DNA of 64,000 nucleotides from positions 1-64,000 of the forward strand of contig DASVUC010000183.1 of assembly GCA_036387255.1 (NCBI GenBank), written 5' to 3'. Shown here piece after piece: positions 35,185 through 44,484 of this stretch. Each line of letters opens with the position of its first letter. Positions within the stretch are counted from its first letter, which is position 1. The position numbers were made by a program, and so were the translations under genes. Below the pieces are notes generated by a model, which had not been told where the DNA came from, did not search any database, and saw nothing but the letters and a program-made list of their open reading frames with translations. Origin of the DNA: DASVUC01 sp036387255 (GTDB lineage: Bacteria; Planctomycetota; Phycisphaerae; Tepidisphaerales; Tepidisphaeraceae).

Positions 35185-35928
35185 ATGGTGGAACGCGCGG
35201 CCCGGAGCAAACGCTTTGATTTCGCCCCCGGGCGCCGCATCGCCGGGAAGTACGAGGTCGAGCGCCTGCTCGGCTCGGGATGGGAGGGCGAAGTCTACTC
35301 CATCATCGAAAGGTCCACCGGCATCCGTCGAGCCGCGAAATTTTATTACCCACATCGCGATCCGATGGGCAAGGCGGCGATTACCTATGCGCGGAAGCTG
35401 GACGCGCTGCGTCACTGCCCGATCCTGATGCAATATCACCACCAGGAAATCGCGTACGTGAAGAAGCGCAAGGTGCTGGTGGTGATCTCAGAGTTGGTGG
35501 AGGGGAAGAAGCTCAGCGAGTTTTTATTCGACCAACCGAAGCATGCGCTCTCAACATTCGAGGCGCTGCACGTGCTGTATTCGCTGGCAAAGGGAATCGC
35601 GCCGATCCATCTGCGCGGCGAGTACCACGGGGATATCCATGATGAGAACATCATGATTCGCCGGCAGGGGATCGGATTTGATCTGAAGCTGCTGGATTTT
35701 TTCGACCTGGGGAAGCCGACGCGGAGCAAGATTCACAAGGACGTGCTGAACCTGATCCAGGTTTTTTACACCATCGTGGGTGGCCGCGAGCGGTACAACA
35801 AGCAGCCGAAGGTCGTCAAAGATATCATTCGGGGGCAGAAGGATTCCCTCATCCTGGCAAGGTTTCAGAGCGCGGCGGACATCCAGCATCATCTGGAGAA
35901 TCTTCAGTGGGATGAGCAGAAGCTGTGA
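35185..35928 (+). CDS. Atypical protein-kinase-like protein
   Basis: 247 residues. Kinase-like marks: glycine-rich loop LLGSGWEGEVY, the VAIK-type lysine in RRAAKFYYP, a catalytic-loop-like YHGDIHDENIMI (HGD replacing HRD), and DFFD where DFG is expected. The short C-lobe and the HGD form resemble small/RIO-, APH- or ABC1-like kinases. It could phosphorylate protein or a small molecule, or be a pseudokinase. No membrane segment or extracellular domain, unlike typical planctomycete Ser/Thr kinases. No ribosome site is visible. Confidence 0.72.
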   Translation: MVERAARSKRFDFAPGRRIAGKYEVERLLGSGWEGEVYSIIERSTGIRRAAKFYYPHRDPMGKAAITYARKLDALRHCPILMQYHHQEIAYVKKRKVLVVISELVEGKKLSEFLFDQPKHALSTFEALHVLYSLAKGIAPIHLRGEYHGDIHDENIMIRRQGIGFDLKLLDFFDLGKPTRSKIHKDVLNLIQVFYTIVGGRERYNKQPKVVKDIIRGQKDSLILARFQSAADIQHHLENLQWDEQKL

Positions 35929-35982
35929 TCTCGCGCAGCTGCACTCGCCTGATACGGCTCACGGATAGCTATTCGTGGGGTG

Positions 35983-38394
35983 TCATCGACCGCCGCCTTG
36001 GTGGCGGAAGCGTTTGCCGCCGGGTCGTTTCTTTCGGGATTGTCCGCCTCGCATGACCTGCCCTTGGCCGCGGCGGGTCTTCATCTTGTTCTTCTCGTGC
36101 TTGGAAAACTTCTTTTTGCCTCCCCCACCGCCGCCTTCCGGCCCATCCTGTGAGGGTTTGCGCGCTCGGCTCTTGATCTCCTTCACCGCGAGGTTCAGTT
36201 CGCGGCGTGCGATGTCGACCTTCACGACGTACACCTCGGCCACGTCGCCGATGCCCATTCGCGTGCCGGTGCGCTGACCGCGGATCTGGCCACGCTCTTC
36301 GTCGACGTCCCACCAGTCGTCCATGAGGTCTTCGTAGCGAATCAGTCCATCGATGAGGTAGGTCTGAAGCTGAATGAAGATCCCGAAGTTGGTGATGCCG
36401 GTGATGGTGCCGGTGAACACTTCACCGATGTGGTCCTTGAGGAGGGTGAGGACCTTGACCTGGCGAAGCTCGCGCTCGGCGTCTTCGCTGCGGCGTTCGG
36501 TGAAGGAGATGTGGCGGCCAAGCTCTACGAGGTCGTCGTAGCTCGGTACGTCATCGAGGATGATCTTCCCGCGTCGGCGGCCGCCCTTTCGCTGTTTCGT
36601 TCCATCCAGACCGCCCCCGCCTGCATCGAAGTAGGTATCGAGCAAGCGGTGAATCGTCAGGTCGGCGTAGCGCCGAATGGGACTTGTGAAGTGGCAGTAG
36701 TTTTCGCTGGCCAGCGCAAAGTGCCCGATCTGCTCAGGAGAATACTCCGCGCGAGAGAGGCTCTTGAGGATCGCGAGGTTGATTGCGAATGATTCGGGAC
36801 GGCCTCGCACCGCTTCGAGCACCTGCTGAAGCGCCTTGCGGTCCATGTCCTTGGGCAACTTGTGGCCGGAAACCTGCACGAACTGGCGAAGCCGATCCGA
36901 ATCCTGCACTTCCGGCTCCGGGTGCGTTCGGCGAAGGAACGGCACCTCCAGCGAATCGAGCAGGCGCGCCACCGCTTCGTTCGCCTCCACCATGAACATT
37001 TCGATGAGCGTGTGGGTGAAGCTCGTATCCTCGGGGACCGCGTCCACCACCTTACCGTCCTCATCGAGCACCAGATCGACCTGGGGCAGTTCGAGCACGA
37101 GCTGGCCGTCATGCCGACGGCGCTTCTGGATGCGCTTGGCCAGATCGTTCATCTGATCCAGCAATTCGACCACCTCCGTGGGATAATCCGAGAGTTGCCG
37201 CGCGCCATCCGGATGCGGAATCTCGCGCGTGCGATCGATGATCGCCTGTGCCTCGGTATAGCGCAGACGCCGGGCGCTCTTGATAATGGTGTTGGCGAAG
37301 CGCGTGCGGATCGGTCGGGCGTCGTCATCGAGCGTAATGAACGCGCTCTTGCAGAGCCGGGGCACCCCTTCCTGAAGGGAGCAGACGCCGTTGCTGAGGA
37401 TCTCCGGGAGCATGGGTATGACGAAGCCCGGGAAGTAGGTGCTGTTGCCGCGCTTGGTGGCTTCATCGTCGAGGGGAGTACCCTCTTTTACGAAGTAAGA
37501 GACATCGGCGATGTGGACGCCAAGCTCCCAGTATGCGCCTTCGACCTGACGAAGGGATATCGCGTCGTCGTAGTCCTTGGCATCATCCGGGTCGATGGTG
37601 CAGATGATCTCGTCCGTCAGATCGAGACGGCGGTGCCGCTCTTCTTCAGGATCGAAGGTATCGACCGATTCTCGCGCCTGGGCCAGCACCTCATCCGGAA
37701 ACTTCTCCGGCAACTGATGCTGGACGATGACGCTCTTCAGATCAACGTCCTTCTCGCCGGCTTCACCAAGCACTTCGGTGATGACGCCCTGGGGACGAGC
37801 GCCTTCTTCGGGGTAGACCGTGAGATCGACGACGACCTTCGTGCCGGGGCGGACGTGCCGACCGGCGGCATCGGGCGTGGAGATGGGTTCGGTAAAGGTG
37901 TTGCCATCGGGCAGCACGAACCACTGGCCGTGCTGCTTGACCAGGGTGCCGGCAAACCGCTTGTTCTTGCGCTCGAGGATCTCGGTGATACGGCCTTCGT
38001 AAATCGTCTTACCATCGCGCTGGCCGCGCGACGTGATCTTGGCGCGGACGACATCCCCGGTCATCGCACCCATGTTCTCGCCAGGAGGGATGAAGAGATC
38101 TTCGCGGCTGGAGGGGTCGTTGGGGACGACGAAGCCGAACCCCCGCCGATTGTGGCGATACGTGCCGAGAAATTCGTCTCGCCCGATCTTCTGCGTTGGG
38201 GTAATGACGGCGCCGCGTGCGCCCAGGATCACGCGACCCTGGTGCATCAATTCGCGCAGCGCTTCCCGAAAGGTCGGGTACTGCTCTTCGCTGGCCATGT
38301 TGAGTTCGCGCGCCAGTTTCCGCGGCCGCTTGGGCGAATACTCTTCCGACTTCACCGTCGAGAGAATCTGCTGCTTGATCCGTTCTTCTGCCAT
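35983..38394 (-). CDS. rnr: Ribonuclease R
   Basis: 803 residues. A 3'-to-5' processive exoribonuclease for structured RNA. Domain order: N-terminal winged helix (about 1-65), cold-shock OB domains (about 75-235), RNB catalytic domain with the four-Asp site in TIDPDDAKDYDDAI (about 268-281), an S1 domain (about 650-735; GEVFTGTITGITNFGIFI), then a strongly basic tail (KKKFSKHEKNKMKT, GGQSRKKRPGGKR) as in RNase R rather than RNase II. The basic tail is longer and more Gly/Arg-rich than average. Confidence 0.95.
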   Translation of the reverse strand: MAEERIKQQILSTVKSEEYSPKRPRKLARELNMASEEQYPTFREALRELMHQGRVILGARGAVITPTQKIGRDEFLGTYRHNRRGFGFVVPNDPSSREDLFIPPGENMGAMTGDVVRAKITSRGQRDGKTIYEGRITEILERKNKRFAGTLVKQHGQWFVLPDGNTFTEPISTPDAAGRHVRPGTKVVVDLTVYPEEGARPQGVITEVLGEAGEKDVDLKSVIVQHQLPEKFPDEVLAQARESVDTFDPEEERHRRLDLTDEIICTIDPDDAKDYDDAISLRQVEGAYWELGVHIADVSYFVKEGTPLDDEATKRGNSTYFPGFVIPMLPEILSNGVCSLQEGVPRLCKSAFITLDDDARPIRTRFANTIIKSARRLRYTEAQAIIDRTREIPHPDGARQLSDYPTEVVELLDQMNDLAKRIQKRRRHDGQLVLELPQVDLVLDEDGKVVDAVPEDTSFTHTLIEMFMVEANEAVARLLDSLEVPFLRRTHPEPEVQDSDRLRQFVQVSGHKLPKDMDRKALQQVLEAVRGRPESFAINLAILKSLSRAEYSPEQIGHFALASENYCHFTSPIRRYADLTIHRLLDTYFDAGGGGLDGTKQRKGGRRRGKIILDDVPSYDDLVELGRHISFTERRSEDAERELRQVKVLTLLKDHIGEVFTGTITGITNFGIFIQLQTYLIDGLIRYEDLMDDWWDVDEERGQIRGQRTGTRMGIGDVAEVYVVKVDIARRELNLAVKEIKSRARKPSQDGPEGGGGGGKKKFSKHEKNKMKTRRGQGQVMRGGQSRKKRPGGKRFRHQGGGR

Positions 38395-38714
38395 ATTGCT
38401 TTCCGCCGACGCTCAAAGGGCGTGGCTCTGTGCGCCGCAGCGGAACACTCGTCCGCAAATCGTGCGCAAAACTGTAATACCGCTAGTCGAGCAATGAGGG
38501 GAACTGCCAGATGCGATGAGAAAAGGCGGGAAATATCGATTGATCCTAAAGCCCCTGAAATCGGCCCCGCTGTCAGTAACTTCGACCCATTATAGCGGGA
38601 ACTTGAGCTAGAGCAAGTTCTTTTACTCTTTGCCCGCCCCGGCGCGCTCGCCTGCACTGGGGGAACCGCCTACACTGTTGCTCGTTTTTCTGAGACGAAT
38701 GCGAGCCTGATTTC
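38395..38714. other. 320-bp divergent intergenic region
   Basis: No coding frame with family features. It must carry the rnr (minus) and MFS (plus) promoters. It contains the GAACTTG/CAAGTTC inverted repeat (next entry). No confident -35/-10 pair is assigned. Confidence 0.6.
38599..38620. promoter_or_regulatory. GAACTTG-N8-CAAGTTC inverted repeat
   Basis: A perfect 7-bp repeat with an 8-nt spacer (including a central CTAG) lies 95 bp before the MFS start and is followed by a T-rich stretch (TTTTACTCTTT). It could be an operator for the MFS gene or a terminator reading plus-ward. Confidence 0.4.
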
Positions 38715-40151
38715 ATGCCTGATGATTCGAAGTCTGTAGAGAATCCGGTGGCGTACGAGCAGCCGGACGGTGAGCGCCCCGCCTCCGCGAGTCCGACGGA
38801 AACCACACTTGAAGCTGAATCCACAACCGCGGGACACGACCCCTACGCCGCCCTGCGTTATCGGGATTATCGCGTTTTCTCAATTGCCTGGATGGTCTCG
38901 GTTATCGGCAACCAAATGACGGCTGCCGCGCTGGGATGGGAACTGTTCGACCGCACACGCAATGAACTGAACCTCGGTTGGATTGGAGGCGTGCAGGCGA
39001 TCCCCCTGCTGCTGCTGGCGCTCCCGGCCGGCGCGTTGGCGGACTATGTGGATCGCCGCCGGATTATGACCGTCACCAGTACGCTCGCTGCCATCACCAG
39101 CATCGGCTTTGCGGTCATGTCCTACAGCACCCACCCTCACTACCTCTGGATTATGTACGGGCTGCTGCTGCTGAACAGCACCTTCATGGTGCTGGGGCGG
39201 CCGGCGAGATCGAGCTTTTTGCCGACGATCGTACCGCCCAAGATCTTCTCCAACGCTGTGACGTGGAACGCCTCCTTTTACCAGACGGCGACGGTGGTGG
39301 GCCCGGCCTTGGCGGGGCTGGTGATCACGTACAGCCTGAGGCACTTCAACAACGTTCGGCCGATCTACGTCGTCGATGCCGTTTGCGCACTGATCTTCGC
39401 CGGCACGATGTTCATCCTGCCCCCGCCGCGATACGGCGATTTTGAGAAACGCGCCAGCTCGGAAGATTCCGCATTTGAGCGCCTGACTGCGGGGCTTCAT
39501 TTCGTGTGGCGAACCAAGATTGTGCTGGCGACGCTGACGCTGGATCTATTCGCGGTGCTGCTGGGCGGTGCGGTTTATCTGCTGCCGGTTTTTGCGAAAG
39601 AAATCCTGAACGTCGGCTCATGGGGCTTCGGGTGGCTGCGGGCGGCAGATGCAATGGGCGCCATCACGTGCGCGATTCTCATTGCCCACACGCCGCCGAT
39701 GAAGAAGGCCGGGCGGGCGATGCTGCTTGCCGTGGGCGCCTTTGGGCTTGCAACGATCGGGTTCGGTTTGTCGCGGAACTTCTTCCTCTCGTTCCTGATG
39801 GTGTTCCTCATCGGAGCATTCGACAACATTTCAGTGGTCGTTCGACATACCCTCGTGCAGGTGCTGACGCCGGATGCGATGCGAGGGCGGGTCAGCGCCG
39901 TCAACAACATCTTCATCGGCGCATCGAACGAGCTTGGAGGGTTGGAGTCGGGTGTGACAGCACGGCTGTTCGGTCAGCTCGCGCTCGGCATGGGCTGGGC
40001 GAGCACCGTCCAAGACTCGAAGGTTTGGGGCGCAACGACCTCGGTGGTCTCCGGCGGGATTGGGACGATCATCGTCGTCATCGCGCTTGCGATCGCGTTC
40101 CCTGCCGTGCGGAAGTTCGGCCGGCTCGATCAGGCGCGTCCGGCGAATTGA
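38715..40151 (+). CDS. MFS transporter (EntS-like, MFS_3 type)
   Basis: 478 residues. A roughly 45-residue disordered N-tail precedes about 11-12 TM helices. The A-like motif GALADYVDRRRIM between TM2 and TM3 and the second-half motif LTPDAMRGRVSAVNNIF match the MFS_3/enterobactin-exporter-type group. It is probably an exporter of a small molecule; the substrate is unknown. There is a possible operator in the upstream gap. Confidence 0.9.
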   Translation: MPDDSKSVENPVAYEQPDGERPASASPTETTLEAESTTAGHDPYAALRYRDYRVFSIAWMVSVIGNQMTAAALGWELFDRTRNELNLGWIGGVQAIPLLLLALPAGALADYVDRRRIMTVTSTLAAITSIGFAVMSYSTHPHYLWIMYGLLLLNSTFMVLGRPARSSFLPTIVPPKIFSNAVTWNASFYQTATVVGPALAGLVITYSLRHFNNVRPIYVVDAVCALIFAGTMFILPPPRYGDFEKRASSEDSAFERLTAGLHFVWRTKIVLATLTLDLFAVLLGGAVYLLPVFAKEILNVGSWGFGWLRAADAMGAITCAILIAHTPPMKKAGRAMLLAVGAFGLATIGFGLSRNFFLSFLMVFLIGAFDNISVVVRHTLVQVLTPDAMRGRVSAVNNIFIGASNELGGLESGVTARLFGQLALGMGWASTVQDSKVWGATTSVVSGGIGTIIVVIALAIAFPAVRKFGRLDQARPAN

Positions 40152-40160
40152 TATCGTGCA

Positions 40161-40436
40161 TTACCGAGTGTTAAACGCGTCTGTCAGTGGCCGCACCGCT
40201 CGTGCCTCGATGGTTCGGCTGCCCGAGTCGTACGAGAACACGCCCACCTGCCCCGTCCGGCTGTCCAGGATGTAGATGCCATCCCCGCCTGACGGCACCC
40301 GTGCCGTCACCACCTGGTAATCGCGTTCCTTCACGCTCACTTGGGCATTGGCGTAATTAGGCACCAGCACGTTTGCCACCAGCAGCAGCACTGCGGAGAT
40401 CGACAACAACGTCAGCAAAAGGTTCTTACGGCTCAT
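40161..40436 (-). CDS. Small secreted/single-TM protein, paralogue of the next gene
   Basis: 91 residues. An N-terminal hydrophobic segment (LLLTLLSISAVLLLVANVLV) is followed by an about 50-residue beta-hairpin-type repeat (YQVVTARVPSGGDGIYILDSRTGQVGVFSYD), like a single blade of a beta-propeller. The neighbour at 40500-40880 has the same plan. Likely exported or membrane-tethered. No SD is clear. Confidence 0.6.
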   Translation of the reverse strand: MSRKNLLLTLLSISAVLLLVANVLVPNYANAQVSVKERDYQVVTARVPSGGDGIYILDSRTGQVGVFSYDSGSRTIEARAVRPLTDAFNTR

Positions 40437-40499
40437 GGTCGTATCCAGGTTAAGTTGATTGAGTTCACCATCACAACAGCACCACGTCGCGGCGACCGC

Positions 40500-40880
40500 T
40501 CATCGCGCCCGGGGTGTGCCGCGTCCACCTGTGGTTCCAGTGCCAGTGCCTGTACCGCTTCCTGTGCCGCCGGCGCCTCCGGTCCCGACTGCGGTGCCCG
40601 CGCGTTCAAAGATGCGGTCCAGGTCCAGCGGAGGACTCAGGAAGTCCACGCCCTGCCCGTTGTACGACATCGCGCTGAGTTGATGATTTCCCACGTCCAC
40701 CAGGTAGATCACGGAACTGGATCCGCTGGGCAGCGCACCAGGAATCATGATCACGTCCGTTGGCGAACTCCGCCGCGCGGCTTGCGCGCGGGCGGTGTTA
40801 TCGGAACTGCCTCGCCACATCAGCGAAACCGCCAGCGCGATGTTCACCACCGCCAACGCCCAGACGAGCTTGTTCTTCAT
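40500..40880 (-). CDS. Small secreted/single-TM protein with Gly/Thr tail
   Basis: 126 residues. N-terminal TM (LVWALAVVNIALAVSLMW), then a short blade-like strand set (SVIYLVDVGNHQLSAMSYNG) related to the 91-residue gene downstream, and an about 30-residue Gly/Thr-rich low-complexity tail. GAGGAG precedes the ATG by eight bases. A candidate promoter is upstream. Probably cotranscribed with 40161-40436 (63-bp gap). Function unknown. Confidence 0.6.
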   Translation of the reverse strand: MKNKLVWALAVVNIALAVSLMWRGSSDNTARAQAARRSSPTDVIMIPGALPSGSSSVIYLVDVGNHQLSAMSYNGQGVDFLSPPLDLDRIFERAGTAVGTGGAGGTGSGTGTGTGTTGGRGTPRAR

Positions 40881-40924
40881 GGCAGACTCCTCAGTTGTCG
40901 TATGTGATCGGTCATTGATCGCGC

Positions 40925-40954
40925 AGTATGACCCACGCGAGGGTGATTGATCAA
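40925..40954 (-). promoter_or_regulatory. Candidate sigma70-type promoter for the small secreted genes
   Basis: On the minus strand TTGATC, an 18-bp spacer and CATACT form a fair -35/-10 pair, about 45 bp upstream of the ATG at 40880. Only 4 of 6 bases match each consensus, so it is tentative. Confidence 0.3.
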
Positions 40955-40958
40955 CGGG

Positions 40959-41207
40959 CTAATCGAGGTGCGAGCGCTTGGCGTCCTTGAACAGACCGCC
41001 GAAGACCATGCCGCCGAAGATGATCAGGAGCACCCAGGTCATCCCTGACGAACGGCTGTCGAGCGTCACATTCGTGGGATATCCCTCAAGGCGAGCATCG
41101 ACAGGCTCACGCTCCGGCTCGTTCGACCGCGCCAGCGCCCCCGCGGGCAGCGCCAGCACGACCGTCAGCAGCACACGTCCCAGCCAATGCATCCCGTTGC
41201 TCTTCAT
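40959..41207 (-). CDS. Small secreted/TM hypothetical protein
   Basis: 82 residues from the ATG giving MKSNGMHWLGRVLL; a start at 41264 (19 codons longer) or at 41192 is possible. An N-terminal signal (LLTVVLALPAGALARS) and a second hydrophobic segment (MTWVLLIIFGGMVFGGLF) with a short charged tail. No family recognised. Confidence 0.55.
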   Translation of the reverse strand: MKSNGMHWLGRVLLTVVLALPAGALARSNEPEREPVDARLEGYPTNVTLDSRSSGMTWVLLIIFGGMVFGGLFKDAKRSHLD

Positions 41208-41358
41208 ATCCCGATCATACCCCGCTTGGAACCGGCCCGGCAAGTTTACGTCCCCCGGCCGCACTCGCTTCTAGCCTGGCTGTGTCCGCAGTTTTGCCCG
41301 TTCCTTTCCGGGAAGCTTCCCAGTCATCATTCACCTTCCCGCAGATCCTGGAGAACTG

Positions 41359-42636
41359 ATGCATTTGCGAACGCTGCTGATTGTTACTCTTGCCGGCTTT
41401 CTCTCCACATTTGCTCAGGCTCAGAGTCTGACAGACTCGAGTCTCAGCTTGAGTCCTTTGATGTCCGGGCTGAGTACGCCGACAGGCTTCGCGTTCGCGG
41501 GGCCCAGCACGAGCCAGCTCTTTGCGATCGAGAAGAACACAGGCCTCGTGAAGTTCAAGAGCGGCGCAGCGGTGACGACGGCGCTGGATCTCAACGTGAA
41601 CACGGTCTCGGAGCGGGGACTGCTGGGAATTGCGGTGCCGCCGACGTTTTCGACGGATACGACCAAGTACGTGTATCTCTATTACTCTGCGAATGCGACC
41701 GCTGGGGATTCCAGCGTGGATGCGAATTGGGCGGGGAACAAGCTTTCACGGTTCGTTTGGAACGGATCGACGCTTTCTTCGGAGCAGAACCTGTTCACCA
41801 TCGCGCCCACCTCCGCGGGCAACGGGCCGAACCACGACGCGGGGCCGATCACGTTTGGACCGGATGGAAAGCTCTACGGAACGCTTGGGGACCTGAATCG
41901 CAACCTCGCAGAGCAGAACAACCAGACTGCGGCTAATACTTCTTCACAGGTGGGAGGGATCTATCGGCTCAATCCGGACGGCTCGATTCCCGCTGACAAT
42001 CCGTTTGCAAACAATGCCAATCCGGACTTCCGCAAGTTTTACGCGTACGGCGTGCGCAATACTTTCGGGTTTCAATTCGATGCGCGCACCAACCGGCTGT
42101 GGGACACTGAGAACGGGCCAAATACTTACGATGAGATCAACCTCGTTGCGCCGGGATTTAATTCCGGGTGGAACAAGATCATGGGGCCCGACTCGCGCGA
42201 CCCACAAAACGCTCCGGCGGACCTGGTCGTGCTTCCGGGGTCGATTTATTCGGACCCAGAGTTTTCATGGAACACAACGGTGGCGCCGACGGGGCTGGAG
42301 TTTCTCGGGGCAGCCGGGAATGATCCGGCTTACCGGGACCTGCTGATTGTCGCTGACAACAACACGGGGCAGCTTTGGAAGTTCACGCTGAATGCGAGCC
42401 GGGATGGGTTTGTGTTGCCGGGGAACCTGGCGGATCTGGTGCTGGATTCGGGGGATTCGACCTCCGGGTTAATCTTCGGATCGGGGTTCTTCGCTTCGCA
42501 GCTTGATGTGGGTCCGGATGGCGCGCTGTACGTGGCGAGCCTGAGCACGGGCACGATCTATCGAATCGCGGGTGTGCCTGAGCCATCGTTCTTAACGATG
42601 CTGGCGGTGTTGCTGCTGTTTCCGCGGCGGAGGTAA
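41359..42636 (+). CDS. PEP-CTERM PQQ/sugar-dehydrogenase-like beta-propeller protein
   Basis: 425 residues with GGAG seven bases before the ATG. Signal peptide (LRTLLIVTLAGFLSTFAQA), then a six-bladed GSDH-type propeller (SERGLLGIAVPPTFS, PNHDAGPITFGPDGKLY, YAYGVRNTFGFQFD), and a C-terminal PEP-CTERM tail (VPEPSFLTMLAVLLLFPRRR) for exosortase sorting. Soluble homologues oxidise aldose sugars with PQQ; whether this one binds PQQ is not known. It is exported and likely surface-processed. Confidence 0.85.
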   Translation: MHLRTLLIVTLAGFLSTFAQAQSLTDSSLSLSPLMSGLSTPTGFAFAGPSTSQLFAIEKNTGLVKFKSGAAVTTALDLNVNTVSERGLLGIAVPPTFSTDTTKYVYLYYSANATAGDSSVDANWAGNKLSRFVWNGSTLSSEQNLFTIAPTSAGNGPNHDAGPITFGPDGKLYGTLGDLNRNLAEQNNQTAANTSSQVGGIYRLNPDGSIPADNPFANNANPDFRKFYAYGVRNTFGFQFDARTNRLWDTENGPNTYDEINLVAPGFNSGWNKIMGPDSRDPQNAPADLVVLPGSIYSDPEFSWNTTVAPTGLEFLGAAGNDPAYRDLLIVADNNTGQLWKFTLNASRDGFVLPGNLADLVLDSGDSTSGLIFGSGFFASQLDVGPDGALYVASLSTGTIYRIAGVPEPSFLTMLAVLLLFPRRR

Positions 42637-42672
42637 TCGACGCGGCCCATCGCACCGGACATACTCGGGGAC

Positions 42673-44391
42673 ATGAAGGTCATTGAGAATGAGAATTTGC
42701 CCACGGCGAAGAAGATTGCAACGCCGTCGGTGCGGACGCTGGTGGGGTATACTCGGCGGGTGATTCATCTTGGCGACGGGCACACGCTTGCCGTGTTTTC
42801 GTACAGTCATTCCGCCCCCGCGAACTGGTTGTTTCTGATCGACGGGCGGGATTTATCGAGCCGGCGATTCGCGATTCCCAACAACGATATCGCCTCGCAC
42901 AGCGCCGCGCTGGGGAGCGATGGGAACATCTACATCATGCCGTACGAGCACGGGCGGGCGTACCGGTTCGACGTGGCGCGGGAGACGTTCACGCCCATCG
43001 ACGTGCCAGGGCTTCCACCAGGCGAGTTGACGTGGGATGCGCTGGGCGCACCGGATGGGTGTATCTACTTCGGCACGTACCCGAATGCTTGCCTGGCGCG
43101 GTATGACATTGCAACGGGAAAGACGAGGGTCTGGCCGCACGTGGCGCCGAAGACTTCGTATGTGACAGGGTTTGCGGCTGATGGTGATGGAGTGCGCTGC
43201 AAGGCTTGGGGCGAAGACAACGTCTGGCTGCGCATCAACAAAACAGCCGAGCAGCCAACGCGGATTGCGTCACCCTTCAGCAGCACGACCGGACCTACGA
43301 GGAAGCCGGTGTTTGTTCATCCGGAGCTGGCCGAGCCGGCATGGACGGAGAAAGTGGAGGGGGCGGAAATCACGATCGGGCATTATGGAAAACTTCATCG
43401 GAAGGATGCATCGGGGAAAGTTACGACGAGCAAGCTCGATAATGGGAGCCCGGGGGGAAATGCGGTCATGTTTATCGAGGCGGTGACGCCGACGTGCGTG
43501 ATCGGGACGAACTACAGTCAGCAGAACCTCTTTCGGTTGGATCCGACGACGGGGAAGGTGGAGGAAGCGCCGGACATGGTGGCGCGGACACCGGGGGAGC
43601 CGATGTGCGCGGTGGCGCTGAACGGGAAGGCGTACATTGGCATTTACATTCACTCGCTGCTGAGCGTGTACGACCCGGAGAAGCCATTTAAGTTTCAGGA
43701 AAATCCGCGCGAGCTGGCGGAGCTGCACACGCAATATGCGCAGACGCGGCCGGACGGGGCGACGACGGATGGGAAGCTGGTGTTCATCTCCAACCAGTCG
43801 GACTACGGCAAGCCTGCCAGCGGCACGCTGGCGGTAATCGATCCCCGCGGCGGCGCAGGGGCGGAAAAGGTGGATGCCTATCCCGAGCTGATCAAGGGAC
43901 AGAACCTTGGGCCGCTGGCGTACGATGCGAAGAGCGGGCTGGTTTGGGGAGGGAGCAATCGGTGGGGGCAGATGCGCGCAACCTCCCCTACCGCACCGTC
44001 GGCTGTGATCTACGCTTTTGATCCTGCGAAGCGGAAGGTGGTGTGCACGCTGACGCCTTGGGAGGGGGCGGATGTGGTGACGGTGCTGGGATCTGCGGCG
44101 GATGGGGTTGTGGCGGCCACGTGCAACGGGCAGGTGACGCTGGTGGATACGGTGAAGCGCACGGCGGCAAATCCGGTGGCTTGGCCGGTGCCGGTGCCGA
44201 CGTATCTGCGGCGCGGGGCGGATGGACGGGCGTATTTTGCTTCTGGAGATCGGCTCTGGCGGTGGGATGTGGAGCGGGACGAGGTGACGGCGGTGGCCGT
44301 CGCGGGTGGGTGTACGATGGTGACGGAGGCATCCCCCGGGGTTTGGGTGTTGGCGGATTCCACCTCGGCTTACCGCGTAGAGGTGAAGTGA
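42673..44391 (+). CDS. Beta-propeller hypothetical protein
   Basis: 572 residues, no signal peptide. The sequence is a string of propeller-like blades (LGSDGNIYIMPYEHGRAYRFD, LGAPDGCIYFGTYPNACLARYD, LVWGGSNRWGQ and others). Such cytoplasmic propellers bind ligands or proteins. No function is recognised. It follows the PEP-CTERM protein by 36 bp on the same strand and may share its transcript. It converges with the aminotransferase near the second hairpin repeat. Confidence 0.7.
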   Translation: MKVIENENLPTAKKIATPSVRTLVGYTRRVIHLGDGHTLAVFSYSHSAPANWLFLIDGRDLSSRRFAIPNNDIASHSAALGSDGNIYIMPYEHGRAYRFDVARETFTPIDVPGLPPGELTWDALGAPDGCIYFGTYPNACLARYDIATGKTRVWPHVAPKTSYVTGFAADGDGVRCKAWGEDNVWLRINKTAEQPTRIASPFSSTTGPTRKPVFVHPELAEPAWTEKVEGAEITIGHYGKLHRKDASGKVTTSKLDNGSPGGNAVMFIEAVTPTCVIGTNYSQQNLFRLDPTTGKVEEAPDMVARTPGEPMCAVALNGKAYIGIYIHSLLSVYDPEKPFKFQENPRELAELHTQYAQTRPDGATTDGKLVFISNQSDYGKPASGTLAVIDPRGGAGAEKVDAYPELIKGQNLGPLAYDAKSGLVWGGSNRWGQMRATSPTAPSAVIYAFDPAKRKVVCTLTPWEGADVVTVLGSAADGVVAATCNGQVTLVDTVKRTAANPVAWPVPVPTYLRRGADGRAYFASGDRLWRWDVERDEVTAVAVAGGCTMVTEASPGVWVLADSTSAYRVEVK

Positions 44392-44448
44392 GATTTCCCG
44401 GGGACGTCATCGAGGTTGTGGCGAGAGATGGGGGGGCTTGCTGTCAAA

Positions 44449-44484
44449 CCCTCACCCCTGCCCTCTCCCAGGTACGGGAGAGGG
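44449..44484. repeat. Dispersed hairpin repeat, copy B (encodes an aminotransferase C-terminus)
   Basis: A CCCTCACCCCTG lead and a 9-bp perfect inverted repeat (CCCTCTCCC, 6-nt loop, GGGAGAGGG, 44461-44484) match copy A at 26617-26654. It lies between convergent genes and overlaps the last codons and stop of the minus-strand aminotransferase. Confidence 0.75.

Noticed and set aside
36862..38595. 577-codon plus-strand frame over rnr
   Set aside because: Antisense shadow of a well-supported RNase R gene; composition is Arg/His-rich and motifless.
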